NCBI RefSeq assembly: GCF_021398715.1
Contig: NZ_CP090347.1
Location: 558,001 to 622,000, forward strand
Length of the DNA: 64,000 bases
DNA from: Microbacterium binotii
GTDB lineage: Bacteria; Actinomycetota; Actinomycetes; Actinomycetales; Microbacteriaceae
Direction: 5' to 3'
Shown here: positions 22,074-32,089 of the stretch, in pieces
How positions within the stretch are numbered: the stretch's first letter is position 1
Layout of the letters: each line of letters opens with the position of its first letter
Made by a program: the position numbers and the translations under genes
The notes under the pieces: generated by a model
Told to the model about the DNA's origin: nothing
What the model saw: the letters and a program-made list of their open reading frames with translations, nothing else
The model's database searches: none

Positions 22074-23450
22074 ATGCTCGAAAGCCCCGACACGGCCGAG
22101 CACGCCCGCACCTCGCGCATGCGCAGCTTCTACCAGGTCCTGGCCAACACGCTCGTCGCCAACGTGACCACGAGCTACCTGTGGTTCGCGCTCACGTTCT
22201 GGGCGTACCTCGAAACGCGCAACGTGCTCGCCACCTCGATCATCGGCGGCAGCTACATGCTCCTGGTGGCCGTGTTCGGCGTCGTCTTCGGGGCGATCGT
22301 CGACCACATGAAGAAGAAGGCCGTGATGGTGCTCTCCAGCCTCATCACCCTGGCCACGTACCTGCTCGCGGGCGCCCTCTTTCTCGCGCTTCCCGCATCC
22401 GCACTCATCGACTGGGGCGGCCCGTGGTTCTGGCTGTTCGCGGGCGTCATCCTGATCGGCGGGGTCGTCGAGAACCTCCGCAACATCGCGATGTCGACGA
22501 CGGTCACCCTTCTCGTGCCGGCCGAGCGTCGCGACCGCGCGAACGGGCTCGTGGGTACGGTCCAAGGTGTCGCGTTCATGGTCACGAGCGTCTTCTCGGG
22601 GCTCTCGGTGGGGTTGCTCGGCATGGGGCCGACCGTCTTCATCGCGATCGTCGCGACCGCCGTCGCCTTCGCCCACCTGCTGTTCGTACCGATCCCCGAA
22701 CGAGGAGTCGCGCACGACCCCGAAGCCCCGCCGCGGCGATTCACGTTCCGCGGGGTGCTTCCCGCCATCCGCTCGGTGCCAGGACTCATGCCGCTCCTGC
22801 TGTTCACGACGTTCAACAACCTCGTGGGCGGCGTCTTCATGGCGCTCATGGACCCGTACGGGCTCACGCTCTTCAGCGTCGAGATCTGGGGCGTCGTGCT
22901 CGGCATCACGAGCATCGGCTTCATCATCGGCGGCGGTCTCGTCGCCAGATTCGGTCTCGGCAAGAACCCCGTGCGCACGCTCCTATGGGTGAACGTCGGC
23001 GTCTCTGGGCTGGGGCTCACCTTCGCGCTGCGCGAATGGTGGTGGCTGTACGCGGTGGGGATGCTGGTGTTCATGGCGCTCATGCCGGTGGCCGAGGCCG
23101 CCGAGCAGACGATCATCCAGCGAGTGGTGCCGTACGAGACGCAGGGGCGCGTCTTCGGGTTCGCCGCGAGCATCGAGTCCGCGGCCGCGCCCATCTCGGC
23201 CTTCCTCATCGGCCCGCTCGCCGAGTTCTGGCTCATCCCGTACATGCGCACGGACGCGGGTCGCGACGGGTGGCGCTGGCTGCTGGGCGACGGCGAAGCG
23301 CGGGGCATCGCGCTCGTGTTCGTCGCGGCGAGCCTGGTCATGCTGGTGATCGTCGTCGGCGCGTTCCTGTCGCCGCAGTACCGGCGTCTCTCGCGCAGCT
23401 ACGCGGAGAGGCCGGCCCCGCTCGCCGAGCAGACCGCGGCGACCACCTGA
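22074..23450 (+). CDS. MFS transporter
   Basis: The product has 458 residues if translation starts at ATG 22074, preceded by GCGGAG. In-frame ATGs further up lack a ribosome site. Twelve hydrophobic segments are visible, with GAIVDHMKKKAVMV as the motif-A loop after TM2. The sequence AERRDRANGLVGTVQGVAF resembles the MFS_3/Bcr-like group seen in macrolide or enterobactin exporters. The substrate is unknown. It stands alone between the two-component operon and a HAD gene. Confidence 0.85.
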   Translation: MLESPDTAEHARTSRMRSFYQVLANTLVANVTTSYLWFALTFWAYLETRNVLATSIIGGSYMLLVAVFGVVFGAIVDHMKKKAVMVLSSLITLATYLLAGALFLALPASALIDWGGPWFWLFAGVILIGGVVENLRNIAMSTTVTLLVPAERRDRANGLVGTVQGVAFMVTSVFSGLSVGLLGMGPTVFIAIVATAVAFAHLLFVPIPERGVAHDPEAPPRRFTFRGVLPAIRSVPGLMPLLLFTTFNNLVGGVFMALMDPYGLTLFSVEIWGVVLGITSIGFIIGGGLVARFGLGKNPVRTLLWVNVGVSGLGLTFALREWWWLYAVGMLVFMALMPVAEAAEQTIIQRVVPYETQGRVFGFAASIESAAAPISAFLIGPLAEFWLIPYMRTDAGRDGWRWLLGDGEARGIALVFVAASLVMLVIVVGAFLSPQYRRLSRSYAERPAPLAEQTAATT

Positions 23451-23487
23451 GCGCGGACGCGTCCGGCGGATCGGGGAGGATGGGGGG

Positions 23488-24294
23488 ATGAGCGAGCCCG
23501 CATCCGACATCCGCCTGGTCGCCGTCGACATGGACGGCACGCTCCTCGACGGCGACGGCCGCGTCCCCGGGGGTCTGTGGCCCATCCTGGAGCGGATGCG
23601 GCGCGCCGGCGCCTTCTTCGCGCCGGCCAGCGGCAGGCAGTACGCGACCCTGCGCCGCGAGTTCGAAGACCACGCCGACGGGATGGTCTTCATCGCCGAG
23701 AACGGCACGTACGTCGTGCGCGACGGCGCGGAGCTGGCCTCCGACACCCTCGACCGTGCCGTCGTCGCCGACGTCCTCGGCCGAGTGCGCGGGATGAGCC
23801 ACGATGTGGGCGTCGTGCTCTGCGGCAAGCGCTCGGCATACATCGAGCGCGACGACCGAGCGTTCCGTGCGGAGGCGGAGAAGTACTACGCGCTGCTCGA
23901 GCACGTGCCCGATCTCGAGCAGGTCGACGACGACGTCCTCAAGATCGCCGTCTACGACTTCGGCGACGCGGAGACGGGCGCGGCCCCGGCGCTGTCCGAG
24001 ATCGCCCGCACGCACCAGGTCGTCGTCTCCGGTGCACACTGGGTCGACGTCATGAACCGCGGCGTCAACAAGGGCGTCGCGCTCCGGCGGCTCCAGGATG
24101 TGCTGGGTGTCTCAGCCGAGCAGACCGCCGTCTTCGGCGACTACCTGAACGACCTCGAGATGATGGATGCGGCCTACCACTCGTACGCGATGGCCAACGC
24201 GCACCCGGATGTGGCCGCCCGCGCCCGCCTGCGCGCGCCCTCCCACCTGGAGCACGGTGTCGTCCGCGTCCTGGAGGAGCTGTTCCCCGCCTGA
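23488..24294 (+). CDS. HAD-superfamily hydrolase, Cof-type (HAD-IIB)
   Basis: The 268-residue phosphatase has motif I DMDGTLLDGD (Asp14 nucleophile, Asp16), motif II PASGRQY, Lys in NKGVALRRL and motif IV GDYLNDLEM. The cap is the C2b type inserted between motifs II and III. Such enzymes dephosphorylate sugar phosphates or nucleotide-like compounds. The substrate is unknown. A strong hairpin terminator follows the stop by about ten bases and separates it from the convergent ABC operon. Confidence 0.9.
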   Translation: MSEPASDIRLVAVDMDGTLLDGDGRVPGGLWPILERMRRAGAFFAPASGRQYATLRREFEDHADGMVFIAENGTYVVRDGAELASDTLDRAVVADVLGRVRGMSHDVGVVLCGKRSAYIERDDRAFRAEAEKYYALLEHVPDLEQVDDDVLKIAVYDFGDAETGAAPALSEIARTHQVVVSGAHWVDVMNRGVNKGVALRRLQDVLGVSAEQTAVFGDYLNDLEMMDAAYHSYAMANAHPDVAARARLRAPSHLEHGVVRVLEELFPA

Positions 24295-24305
24295 CCGCGC
24301 AAATG

Positions 24306-24341
24306 ACGAGGGCCCCGGAGCACACGCTCCGGGGCCCTCGT
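24306..24341. terminator. Bidirectional hairpin terminator
   Basis: A perfect 16-bp stem ACGAGGGCCCCGGAGC with an ACAC loop lies between the convergent HAD and ABC-permease genes, 12 bases from one stop and 14 from the other. It can serve both. Confidence 0.85.
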
Positions 24342-24354
24342 CGTGGCATTGCGG

Positions 24355-25934
24355 TCAGGCGCCCTTGAAGCTCTGCAACTGCGCGAGGAGGGCAGGCGCG
24401 TTGCGGTCGAAGACGCGTCCGCCCACCAACACCCCGACGATGGCGAACACGACGCCGAGGACGAGGCCCGTCGCCAGCGCCACGAATCCCCACATCGCGT
24501 CGCCGGTCACGCCGGCGAGGATGGCGGGGATGAGCGAGGGCAACGAGAGCACCGCGATGCCGATCCAGATCACGAACATGAGCAGCGCCGTCACGACGCT
24601 GGCCCCGGGAACCCGCTTGAACGGGCTGTCGCCCGGGGCGGGGACGGGCTGCACGATCGATGCCGAGCTGATCGCGCACACGCCGTATCCGGTCAGGAGT
24701 AGGCCGAGACTCGCGCCGAGCACCGGCATGAGCAGCGACCACTGCGTGGACAGGCCCACCGTGATGATCGCGATCGCGATGGTCAACGGCACCCCGAGCC
24801 CGGCCGCGGCGAGGAGACGGCCGGCGCGGTCCTGCCGGCCGCGCACACCGGTGGCGAGCACCGTCGCGAAGGCGGTGCCGTCGTACGACACATCCGCGTA
24901 GGAGACGATGCTGAGCACGAAGGCGACGAGCACCGCGGAGTACGCGAACAGCGGGCTGCGCACGTCGCCGCCGGAGTAGAACAGCATGAGCACGGGGAAG
25001 ATGGGCACCACCAGGAGCTGACGGAGGTAGCGCGGGTCGTGCAGCCAGTACGTCAGCGCTCGTGCCCACGTCGCTCCCGTGCCGCCGGTGGGCATGCGCC
25101 CGAACCAGCCGATCTTGCCCGCCTTGACCGTGGCGGTGCGCGCACGCGGCGGCGAGACCAGGGCCGCAGCCAGCGATCGTCGCCACAGCCACCAGAGGAG
25201 AACCAGGGTCGCAGCCCCGATCAACAGCTTCAGGATGCCCCCGAGGATGTCGCCCGACGCCAGCGTCGCCGGCACCGCCCACGCGGCGGCGATCGGAGTC
25301 CACGAGGCCGCGGAGATGATGCCGCCGATGCGGTCAGTGGGATCGCCTGCGGCGCTCACTCCCGCGTCGAGCAGGTTCATGATGCCGATCGTGATGGGCC
25401 CGGCGAGCATGATCACGAGGAACGCGAGACCACCGAGGAGCTCCCGCGTGCGGCGGTTGCCGCCGGCGCTGCTGCTGAGCGCGGCGATGAGCCGCGACAC
25501 GACGACGCAGGTGAGGATGCCCAGCGGGATGCACACGAGGGCGGCGACGAGGGCGATCGGCCACCGCCACAGCGCGAGGAAGAGGCCGAGTGCGCCCGCG
25601 ATCGAGGCGATCCCGGGGATGCCGGTGAGCCCGGCAGCCGTGAGGGCGACCATCATCTTGTTCGTCGTCAGGGGGAACGGGGCGAGCTTGACGGGATCGA
25701 GCGTCGTGTCGACACCCGCGACGAACAGCGGTCCGAGCGCCCAGCCGAGCACGAGGATGCCACCGCCCGCGGTCACCACCATCGTCACCACGTCGAGGCC
25801 GGCGAAGCCCGCTGCGAACAGCCCGATCCACACGCCGATCAGGAGCCCGACGGCCCAGAGTCCGCCGAGGATGAACCCGACGAGCTGCCAGGGGTTGGCG
25901 GCGAGGGTGTTGCCGAGGACGCGGAAGCGCAGCT

Positions 25935-25953
<19 letters not shown>
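24355..25953 (-). CDS. ABC transporter permease, large polytopic protein
   Basis: The product has 532 residues from GTG 25953, which lies inside the ATPase gene and follows GGAGGGAC. About twelve hydrophobic segments span the whole length in two halves, with a soluble Arg-rich loop near the middle (SPPRARTATVKAGKIGWFGR). The arrangement with the ATPase, coupled by a 19-bp overlap, indicates an ABC-2-like exporter. No binding protein is nearby, which supports export. The substrate is unknown. Confidence 0.82.
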
Positions 25954-26738
<785 letters not shown>

Positions 26739-26804
26739 GCGCCCCATCCTAGGAGCGCGCTGTGCGCGCCCTCCAGGGGTGGCGCGCGATTCGGCCCGTG
26801 GCAC

Positions 26805-27557
26805 TCACCCCAGAGACGCGATCCATTCGGTGAAGCTCTGTCGTCCGATCGTGGCGCCGGCGTCGGGCAGGAGTCGACCGTCGCGCATCGCTCGTCCGAA
26901 CGATCCGGGCAATGACACCGCCGGGATCCACCCGTGATGACCCGTGGCGCGGGCGTAGCGCCGGACCATGTCGACGAGGCTCTCTTCGTGCGGGCCCGCC
27001 AGATCCGGAACGCGTCCGCACGCCGGCATCTCGGCGAGATCGACCAGGTGCCCTGCGACCTCGTCAGCGGCGACGGGCTGCGTGCGCATCCGCGGGGCGA
27101 GGTGGATCGGACCGCGGGAGGCGACGGTGAACATCTGCGCCGCGAACTCGTGGAACTGGGTCGCCCGGAGAATCGTCCACGGGATCGCGCCCTGCTGCAC
27201 CGCGCGTTCCTGGGCCACCTTCCCGGCGTAGTAGGCGGTGGGTGCGCGGTCGACGCCCACGATCGAGAGGGCGATGTGGTGGATGACCCCCGCTCGCTCC
27301 TCTGCGGACAGCAACGCCCGCGTCGTGGACTCGAAGAAGGCGACCGAGACCGCGTCGCTCTGCGTGCCGACGCTGAGGACATCGACGACCGCATCGCACC
27401 CCTCGATCCGCGCCGCAGCGGAAGTGATGCCGTCGGGTGCCGTGAGGTCGATGCCGGTCGCGCGCGAGAGCAACCGCACCTCATGTCCCCGTTGCTCGGC
27501 CTCGTGCGCGAGTTTGCCGCCGAGCAGCCCGGTTCCTCCCGCGATCGCGATTCGCAT
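26805..27557 (-). CDS. NmrA-like NAD(P)-binding reductase (atypical SDR)
   Basis: The 250-residue protein starts at ATG 27557, with GGAGAGGAC upstream. The dinucleotide site is IAIAGGTGLLGGKLA (residues 3-17). The region IALSIVGVDRAPTAYYAGK carries a Tyr-x-x-Lys-like pair, and WTILRATQFHEF is the usual atypical-SDR strand. It is most like NmrA/HSCARG-type or SDR_a5 proteins used as NAD(P) sensors or quinone reductases. It is divergent from a SigJ-type sigma factor, a pairing common in actinobacteria, so co-regulation is likely. Confidence 0.85.
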   Translation of the reverse strand: MRIAIAGGTGLLGGKLAHEAEQRGHEVRLLSRATGIDLTAPDGITSAAARIEGCDAVVDVLSVGTQSDAVSVAFFESTTRALLSAEERAGVIHHIALSIVGVDRAPTAYYAGKVAQERAVQQGAIPWTILRATQFHEFAAQMFTVASRGPIHLAPRMRTQPVAADEVAGHLVDLAEMPACGRVPDLAGPHEESLVDMVRRYARATGHHGWIPAVSLPGSFGRAMRDGRLLPDAGATIGRQSFTEWIASLG

Positions 27558-27676
27558 GTCACGTCCTCTCCGCCCCGTCCGTCGGGTGCTTCTGCGTCAT
27601 CGACGACGCAGCCGGTCAGAACGTGAGGTCACAATCGGAGAGGCTGTGTCGTCGAACGGATGAGAGGGGTGCAGCC

Positions 27677-28555
27677 ATGCGCGATGTCGAGGATGAGCGG
27701 GTGTCGCTGGTGGCTCTCGCCTACCGGATGCTGGGCGACGTGGGCGAGGCCGAGGACGCGGTGCAGGAGGCGTACCTGCGCTGGGTGGCGCTGAGCGAAC
27801 AGGAGCGAGCCGCCATCGACCGGCCGGGGGCGTGGCTCAATCGCGTCACCTCTCGCATCTGCCTCGACGTGCTCGGCTCCGCAAGGTCTCGTCGCGAGCG
27901 TTATGTCGGGCCATGGCTCCCCGAGCCGGTGCCCGCGTCCGGCGCTATCGGTGCGGCTCGGCCGGCGACGGATCCGCTCGACTCGGTCACGCTGGACGAC
28001 TCCGTGAGTCTCGCGCTGCAGATCGTCCTCGACGCGATGACGCCGGCCGAGCGGGTGGCTTTCGTGATGCACGATGTGTTCGGGGTCCCCTTCGCCGAGA
28101 TCGCCGAGACGGTCGGACGCTCGCCCGCAGCAGTGCGCCAGCTCGCCGCATCCGCTCGGCGCAAGGTCGGCGAGGAACGAGATCGACGCGCATCGCGTGC
28201 CGTTCACGACCAGGTGGTCATGGCGTTCGCCGCGGCGTGCGCGAGTGGACGGCTCGAGGAGCTGGTGGTCGCGCTGGATCCTGGGGTCGTCCTGACCTCG
28301 GACGGGGGAGGTCGGGTCTCCGCCGCGCGTCGTCCCGTCGTCGGCGCGGACAACGTCGCGAGGTTCGTCCTCGGGATCCTCGCCAAGCAGCCCGATGCGA
28401 GCCTGGAGCCCGTGGAGACGGGTGACGGTCTCGGGTACCTGCTGCGCCAGGGCGGCGAAGCCGTCGGGCTCGCCGCATTCGGGGTCGACACCGTCGGGAG
28501 GATCGTGGACATCTGGCTTGTGCGCAATCCCGACAAGCTCAGGCAGTGGGCATGA
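27677..28555 (+). CDS. ECF sigma factor, SigJ type with C-terminal SnoaL-like domain
   Basis: The 292-residue protein starts at ATG 27677 behind GAGAGGGG. Region 2 begins at LVALAYRMLGDVGEAEDAVQ (residues 11-30). Region 4 includes MTPAERVAFVMHDVFGVPFA and SPAAVRQLAASARRKV. About 110 extra residues at the C-terminus match the SnoaL/NTF2-like extension of SigJ proteins, which replaces an anti-sigma factor in control. The divergent NmrA-like reductase is a probable target. Confidence 0.9.
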   Translation: MRDVEDERVSLVALAYRMLGDVGEAEDAVQEAYLRWVALSEQERAAIDRPGAWLNRVTSRICLDVLGSARSRRERYVGPWLPEPVPASGAIGAARPATDPLDSVTLDDSVSLALQIVLDAMTPAERVAFVMHDVFGVPFAEIAETVGRSPAAVRQLAASARRKVGEERDRRASRAVHDQVVMAFAAACASGRLEELVVALDPGVVLTSDGGGRVSAARRPVVGADNVARFVLGILAKQPDASLEPVETGDGLGYLLRQGGEAVGLAAFGVDTVGRIVDIWLVRNPDKLRQWA

Positions 28556-28558
28556 GTC

Positions 28559-28783
28559 TCAGAGCTGGGCGCCGTCGTCGTCCCGGTCGTAGATGCCGAC
28601 GTTGCGACCCCGCCACGACTCGTAGGCGATGAGCCATCCGATCGACACGATCAGGGCGAGGAGCAGGCCGATCCAGACCGAGCCGAGGGCGATGCCGATC
28701 ACGACACCCGCCGCGAACAGGGCCAGCGTGCCGAGGATCCACATGGTGCGACCGCGGGGCCAGCCCGTTCTCGAGTTCGTCAT
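28559..28783 (-). CDS. Hypothetical small membrane protein (2 TM)
   Basis: The 74-residue protein has two adjacent hydrophobic helices (about residues 14-32 and 35-55) and a polar, acidic tail (YDRDDDGAQL). The box TACGCT (28795-28790) is six bases before ATG 28783, predicting a leaderless mRNA. No family is recognised. Its stop is three bases from the convergent SigJ stop. Confidence 0.65.
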   Translation of the reverse strand: MTNSRTGWPRGRTMWILGTLALFAAGVVIGIALGSVWIGLLLALIVSIGWLIAYESWRGRNVGIYDRDDDGAQL

Positions 28784-28808
28784 GCGCCCAGCGTAGGGGG
28801 TGGATGAC

Positions 28809-29783
28809 TCAGCGCGAGCGGTGGTCCTCCGGCGCCAGGCGCGCGCCGCGACGCTGCTCGTGCACGCCGCTGGCCGCCAGCAACCGGATCACCCTCTGAC
28901 GCTGCCCCGCCCACGGGGCGAGCAGCTCCAGCATCGCGTCGTCGTCGACGCGGTGGCCGATGAGTGCGTGCCCGACCTCGTGCGCGAGGTGGTAGTCCCC
29001 GACGCTCACCGCGTCCGCATCGCCCCAGGCGCGGATGCGCGTCTCCGCCGAGGTCCACGGGCCGATGCCGGGAAGGCTCGTGAGGATGTGGTCGCGCCGG
29101 GTGATGTCCGAGGCCTCCGACAGCGCACGCACAAGGCTGTCGCCGTGGGCGGCTGCCTTGACCACGGCACGCGACTGCGGCGGCTCGAGTCCTGCGCGGT
29201 GCCAGGCCCAGGAAGGGATGCGTCGCCACTGGTCGACGGTGGGTGGCGCGAACATCGGGCGCGGGGTGGGGCCGGGGGCGCGCTCGCCGAACCAGGTGAC
29301 GATCCGACGCCATGCTCCGAATGCCTGCAGCCCCGTGACCTTCTGTTCGAAGATCGCGCTTGCGAGGGCGTCGAAGACGAGGTCCGTCCTGCTCAGGCGG
29401 AGTCCGGGGTGGCGATGATGCGACGACGCGATGAGCGGATGCCGGGAGGCGTCGAAGTCACCGTGGTCGTCATGCGCGCCGCACAGGCCAGGAGCCTGGT
29501 CGAGCACCCAGCCGGCTCCGGGACCCCACGCCGCCAGGCGGATACCGACGCCGCTCTCGCGGAGGGCGAGGGTGGCGATGCCCTCGGGGGTTCTGCTCGC
29601 GCGCCAGATGACGTGGCCGTCGACGACGAGGGTGGGGTCGTGCGCCCCACGCCGTTGGAACACGACGGTGCGGGTCAGATCCAGCTCGCCGCGCGGGCGG
29701 TAGACACTCTCGCGAGGGCGCGCGTGCGTCGGCGCGGCGGAACGAGGCGGGCGGTGCCCGATCGTCGCCGTGCCCGCATCCAT
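28809..29783 (-). CDS. DNA-3-methyladenine glycosylase-type HhH-GPD protein
   Basis: The product has 324 residues from ATG 29783, which lies six bases after TAGGGT (29795-29790). A GTG two codons upstream falls within that spacer. The C-terminal half has the helix-hairpin-helix SLPGIGPWTSAETRIRAWGD followed by AVSVGDYHL, where the Asp is the expected catalytic residue of the AlkA/HhH-GPD fold. The earlier helix FDALASAIFEQKVT fits the family. It probably removes alkylated bases in DNA repair. Whether it is AlkA-like in specificity is unproven. Confidence 0.82.
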   Translation of the reverse strand: MDAGTATIGHRPPRSAAPTHARPRESVYRPRGELDLTRTVVFQRRGAHDPTLVVDGHVIWRASRTPEGIATLALRESGVGIRLAAWGPGAGWVLDQAPGLCGAHDDHGDFDASRHPLIASSHHRHPGLRLSRTDLVFDALASAIFEQKVTGLQAFGAWRRIVTWFGERAPGPTPRPMFAPPTVDQWRRIPSWAWHRAGLEPPQSRAVVKAAAHGDSLVRALSEASDITRRDHILTSLPGIGPWTSAETRIRAWGDADAVSVGDYHLAHEVGHALIGHRVDDDAMLELLAPWAGQRQRVIRLLAASGVHEQRRGARLAPEDHRSR

Positions 29784-29796
29784 GTGCACACCCTAC

Positions 29797-29821
29797 GTCG
29801 GCCCGCCGACAGCGGGCCGAC
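29797..29821 (-). terminator. Hairpin terminator of the wHTH gene
   Basis: GTCGGCCCGC pairs with GCGGGCCGAC over a five-base loop, four bases past the stop of the minus-strand regulator. It nearly abuts the -10 box of the next gene, so the two units are tightly packed. Confidence 0.65.
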
Positions 29822-29825
29822 CGGC

Positions 29826-30542
29826 TCAGAACCGGTCGGGGGAGGGTGTGCCGTGGCCGTATCGGATGGCGACGTCGGCGTGCCGGTCGAAGCGGTAGCC
29901 GACGCCACGCACCGTGCGCACGATGTCCTCGAAGCGCCCGAGCTTGGCCCGCAGGCGACGCACGTGCACGTCGATCGTGCGCTCGCCGGGAGCGTCCGCG
30001 TCGCCCTGCTGCCAGAGCGAGCCGACGAGCTCGGCGCGCTCGATCGTGCGGCCCTCGCGCAGCACGAGGTACTGCAGCAGCTCGAACTCCTTGAAGGTGA
30101 AGGCGGCGGACTCGCCGTCGATCAGAACGCGCTTGCGGGAGATGTCGACGACCACACCGGCCTCGGCGCGCTCCTCGACCTCGATCTCGGGCTTCGTGCG
30201 TGCGACGGCGGAGGGCTCGTGCAGTGCCAGGCGCACCACGTCGACATCGCGGCCACCGGCGCCGACGGGGGCGAGGGCGACGGTCGCGTAGGTCTCCGCG
30301 GCGGGGGCGAGATCGTGCAGTGTGCGGCGGAGTGCCTCGACGATCGTGCCGAGGGAGACGCCGGACGCGGCGGCCTTCGCCTCGTCGAAGCCGACGTAGA
30401 GCGCGAAGCCGCGCGGCGCGGTGCCGGCGGGAAGACTCCGTTCGGCGGCGGGCGCCGGAGCGGGGGATGCGGGAGCGTCGGTGACCAGACGCAGGGCGGG
30501 ACGGGCGGTGGTGCGGTCGTCGAGAGCAACGGGAGTGGACAT
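29826..30542 (-). CDS. OmpR-type winged-helix protein without a receiver domain
   Basis: The 238-residue protein starts at ATG 30542, with AAGGAA upstream. About residues 125-225 form an OmpR/PhoB winged helix (FTFKEFELLQYLVLREGRTI, then RTIDVHVRRLRAKLG and VRTVRGVGYRF). The N-terminus is not a receiver: after a low-complexity Ala/Pro stretch there is a small alpha/beta domain of about 80 residues (GFALYVGFDEAKAAASG onward). No kinase is adjacent. I infer a one-component regulator with an unknown input. Confidence 0.8.
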   Translation of the reverse strand: MSTPVALDDRTTARPALRLVTDAPASPAPAPAAERSLPAGTAPRGFALYVGFDEAKAAASGVSLGTIVEALRRTLHDLAPAAETYATVALAPVGAGGRDVDVVRLALHEPSAVARTKPEIEVEERAEAGVVVDISRKRVLIDGESAAFTFKEFELLQYLVLREGRTIERAELVGSLWQQGDADAPGERTIDVHVRRLRAKLGRFEDIVRTVRGVGYRFDRHADVAIRYGHGTPSPDRF

Positions 30543-30882
30543 GTGCGGATTCCTTGCCGGAAGAGGAACCGGGACTCGTGCCCGATTCGCGTGTTGTCAG
30601 TCGCGGCCCAGGGTCAGGGCCGGGTGCGCAGCATCACAGAACGGATGCAGAGGACGCGCGGCGCTTCAGATGCGCGGCGGCGTCGGACGGGGTGACCGAG
30701 TCAGCGGCACATTCGACAACACATGACAATGCGGCCGGCCATCATGGAGCCGGCAGTCCCGTTCGCCTCCCAGGCGGACAGAGAACGTGCATCGTCAGTC
30801 ATGTGGCCGATTATGACGTGCCGGGCGTGTCCGCGTCAAACGGGCGGCCGCCTCGATTTTGTTGTTCATTCCGCGAAACATG
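30543..30882. other. Intergenic region between wHTH and LacI genes
   Basis: Roughly 340 bp without a coding frame that resembles a known protein. It must hold the promoter of the minus-strand regulator. An AT-richer patch (TTTTGTTGTTCATT, 30857-30870) precedes the LacI promoter. I see no RNA gene. Confidence 0.4.
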
Positions 30883-30942
30883 TTGCGCTGGCATCCGATC
30901 GTGTTCTACAGTCCTGGACGAAGCAGCGTCGAAGCGCTTCGA
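30883..30942 (+). promoter_or_regulatory. lacI-family promoter with overlapping operator
   Basis: TTGCGC (30883-30888) and TACAGT (30907-30912), 18 bp apart, look like -35 and -10 boxes. The perfect 14-bp palindrome TCGAAGCGCTTCGA (30929-30942) lies just downstream of the start site, where a bound LacI protein would block elongation. The same palindrome recurs before the binding-protein gene. Confidence 0.75.
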
Positions 30943-30964
30943 CCAACCCGGCGAAGAGGATGAG

Positions 30965-31978
30965 ATGGTCACGATCAACGAGGTGGCGCAGGCTGCCGGC
31001 GTGTCGATCTCGACCGTCTCCTACGCGCTCAGCGGCAAACGGCCCGTTGCCGTGGACACCCGTCGGCGCATCGAGAAGGCCGTCGCCGAGCTCGGCTACA
31101 GCCCGAACGCCGGCGCGCGCATGCTCGCCGGGCGGCGGACGCAGATCTTCGCGCTCACCGAGCCGCTGCGCATCGACACCCACGCGCCGACGCACATGGC
31201 GTTCGTGCTGGCCACGGCGGTCGCGGCACGGCGCAACGACTACGACATCCTGCTCCTGACCGACGAGGACGCGCAGGCCGGGATGCGGCGCGTGGCCGCC
31301 AGCGGCCTGGTCGACGCGATCCTGGTGCTCGACGTCGCTCCCGACGACGCCCGCGTGGCGCTGTCCCGCGAGATCGCGCTCCCCAGCATCTTCATCGGCG
31401 TCCCGAACGATCGGGACTCGCTCGTCTGCGTGGACCTCGACTTCGAACGCGCCGCCGCCCTCGCAGCCGACCGGTTGATCGATGCGGGCCATCGTTCGAT
31501 CGGCATGCTCGGTCACCCCGAGATCTCCTACGAGCGCTCGAACTTCCCGCCGCGCGTGCGCGCCGGCTTCGAGCGTGCTGCCGAGAGCCGCGGTGTCACG
31601 ACCGCGTTCCGCTACGCCGGGCAGTCGCGTCCGACGACGGCGACGATCCGCGATGCGGTGCGGGCTCTGCTGGCCGAGGGCGTGACGGCGATCGTGCTGC
31701 ACTGCGCGGAGGACGTCCACCAGGGCGTGCTCGACGCGCTCGCGGATGCGGGACTGAGCGTTCCCGGCGACATCTCGATCGTCTCCGTGGGCTCCTCGTT
31801 CGACACCGCCGCCCTGAGCACGCCGCTCGACTCGATTCCTCTCGTTCCCGCCGAAAGCTGCGAGCTCGCCGTCGAGCTCGCGGTCGCCGCCCTGTCCGGA
31901 TCCACGCCGGAACCGGGTGTGCACCTCATCGCCCCCCACTACCTCGACGTCGGATCCGTCGCCGCCACGTCGAGATGA
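30965..31978 (+). CDS. LacI-family transcriptional repressor of the sugar operon
   Basis: The 337-residue protein starts at ATG 30965, after GAAGAGGATG. The N-terminal LacI HTH and hinge are typical (VTINEVAQAAGVSISTVSYA at residues 2-21, then AELGYSPNAGARMLAG). The periplasmic-binding-like domain follows. It lies directly before the transport and glycosidase genes and has a TCGAAGCGCTTCGA palindrome in its own leader and another before the binding-protein gene. It therefore most likely represses itself and the operon until an oligosaccharide is present. Confidence 0.92.
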   Translation: MVTINEVAQAAGVSISTVSYALSGKRPVAVDTRRRIEKAVAELGYSPNAGARMLAGRRTQIFALTEPLRIDTHAPTHMAFVLATAVAARRNDYDILLLTDEDAQAGMRRVAASGLVDAILVLDVAPDDARVALSREIALPSIFIGVPNDRDSLVCVDLDFERAAALAADRLIDAGHRSIGMLGHPEISYERSNFPPRVRAGFERAAESRGVTTAFRYAGQSRPTTATIRDAVRALLAEGVTAIVLHCAEDVHQGVLDALADAGLSVPGDISIVSVGSSFDTAALSTPLDSIPLVPAESCELAVELAVAALSGSTPEPGVHLIAPHYLDVGSVAATSR

Positions 31979-32010
31979 CCCTCCTTCCTCTGTCCCTTCT
32001 CCTGCGCGTT

Positions 32011-32026
32011 ATCGAAGCGCTTCGAT
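32011..32026 (+). promoter_or_regulatory. LacI operator before the sugar-transport operon
   Basis: ATCGAAGCGCTTCGAT contains the same 14-bp palindrome as at 30929-30942, extended to 16 bp. An extra half-site GCGCTTCG (32030-32037) follows closely. It is 64 bp upstream of the binding-protein start. Confidence 0.85.
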
Positions 32027-32089
32027 GAGGCGCTTCGCCCGTCCCGCAACACCCGACCACCGACGGTCACCATGAAAGGAGTGCCGAAG

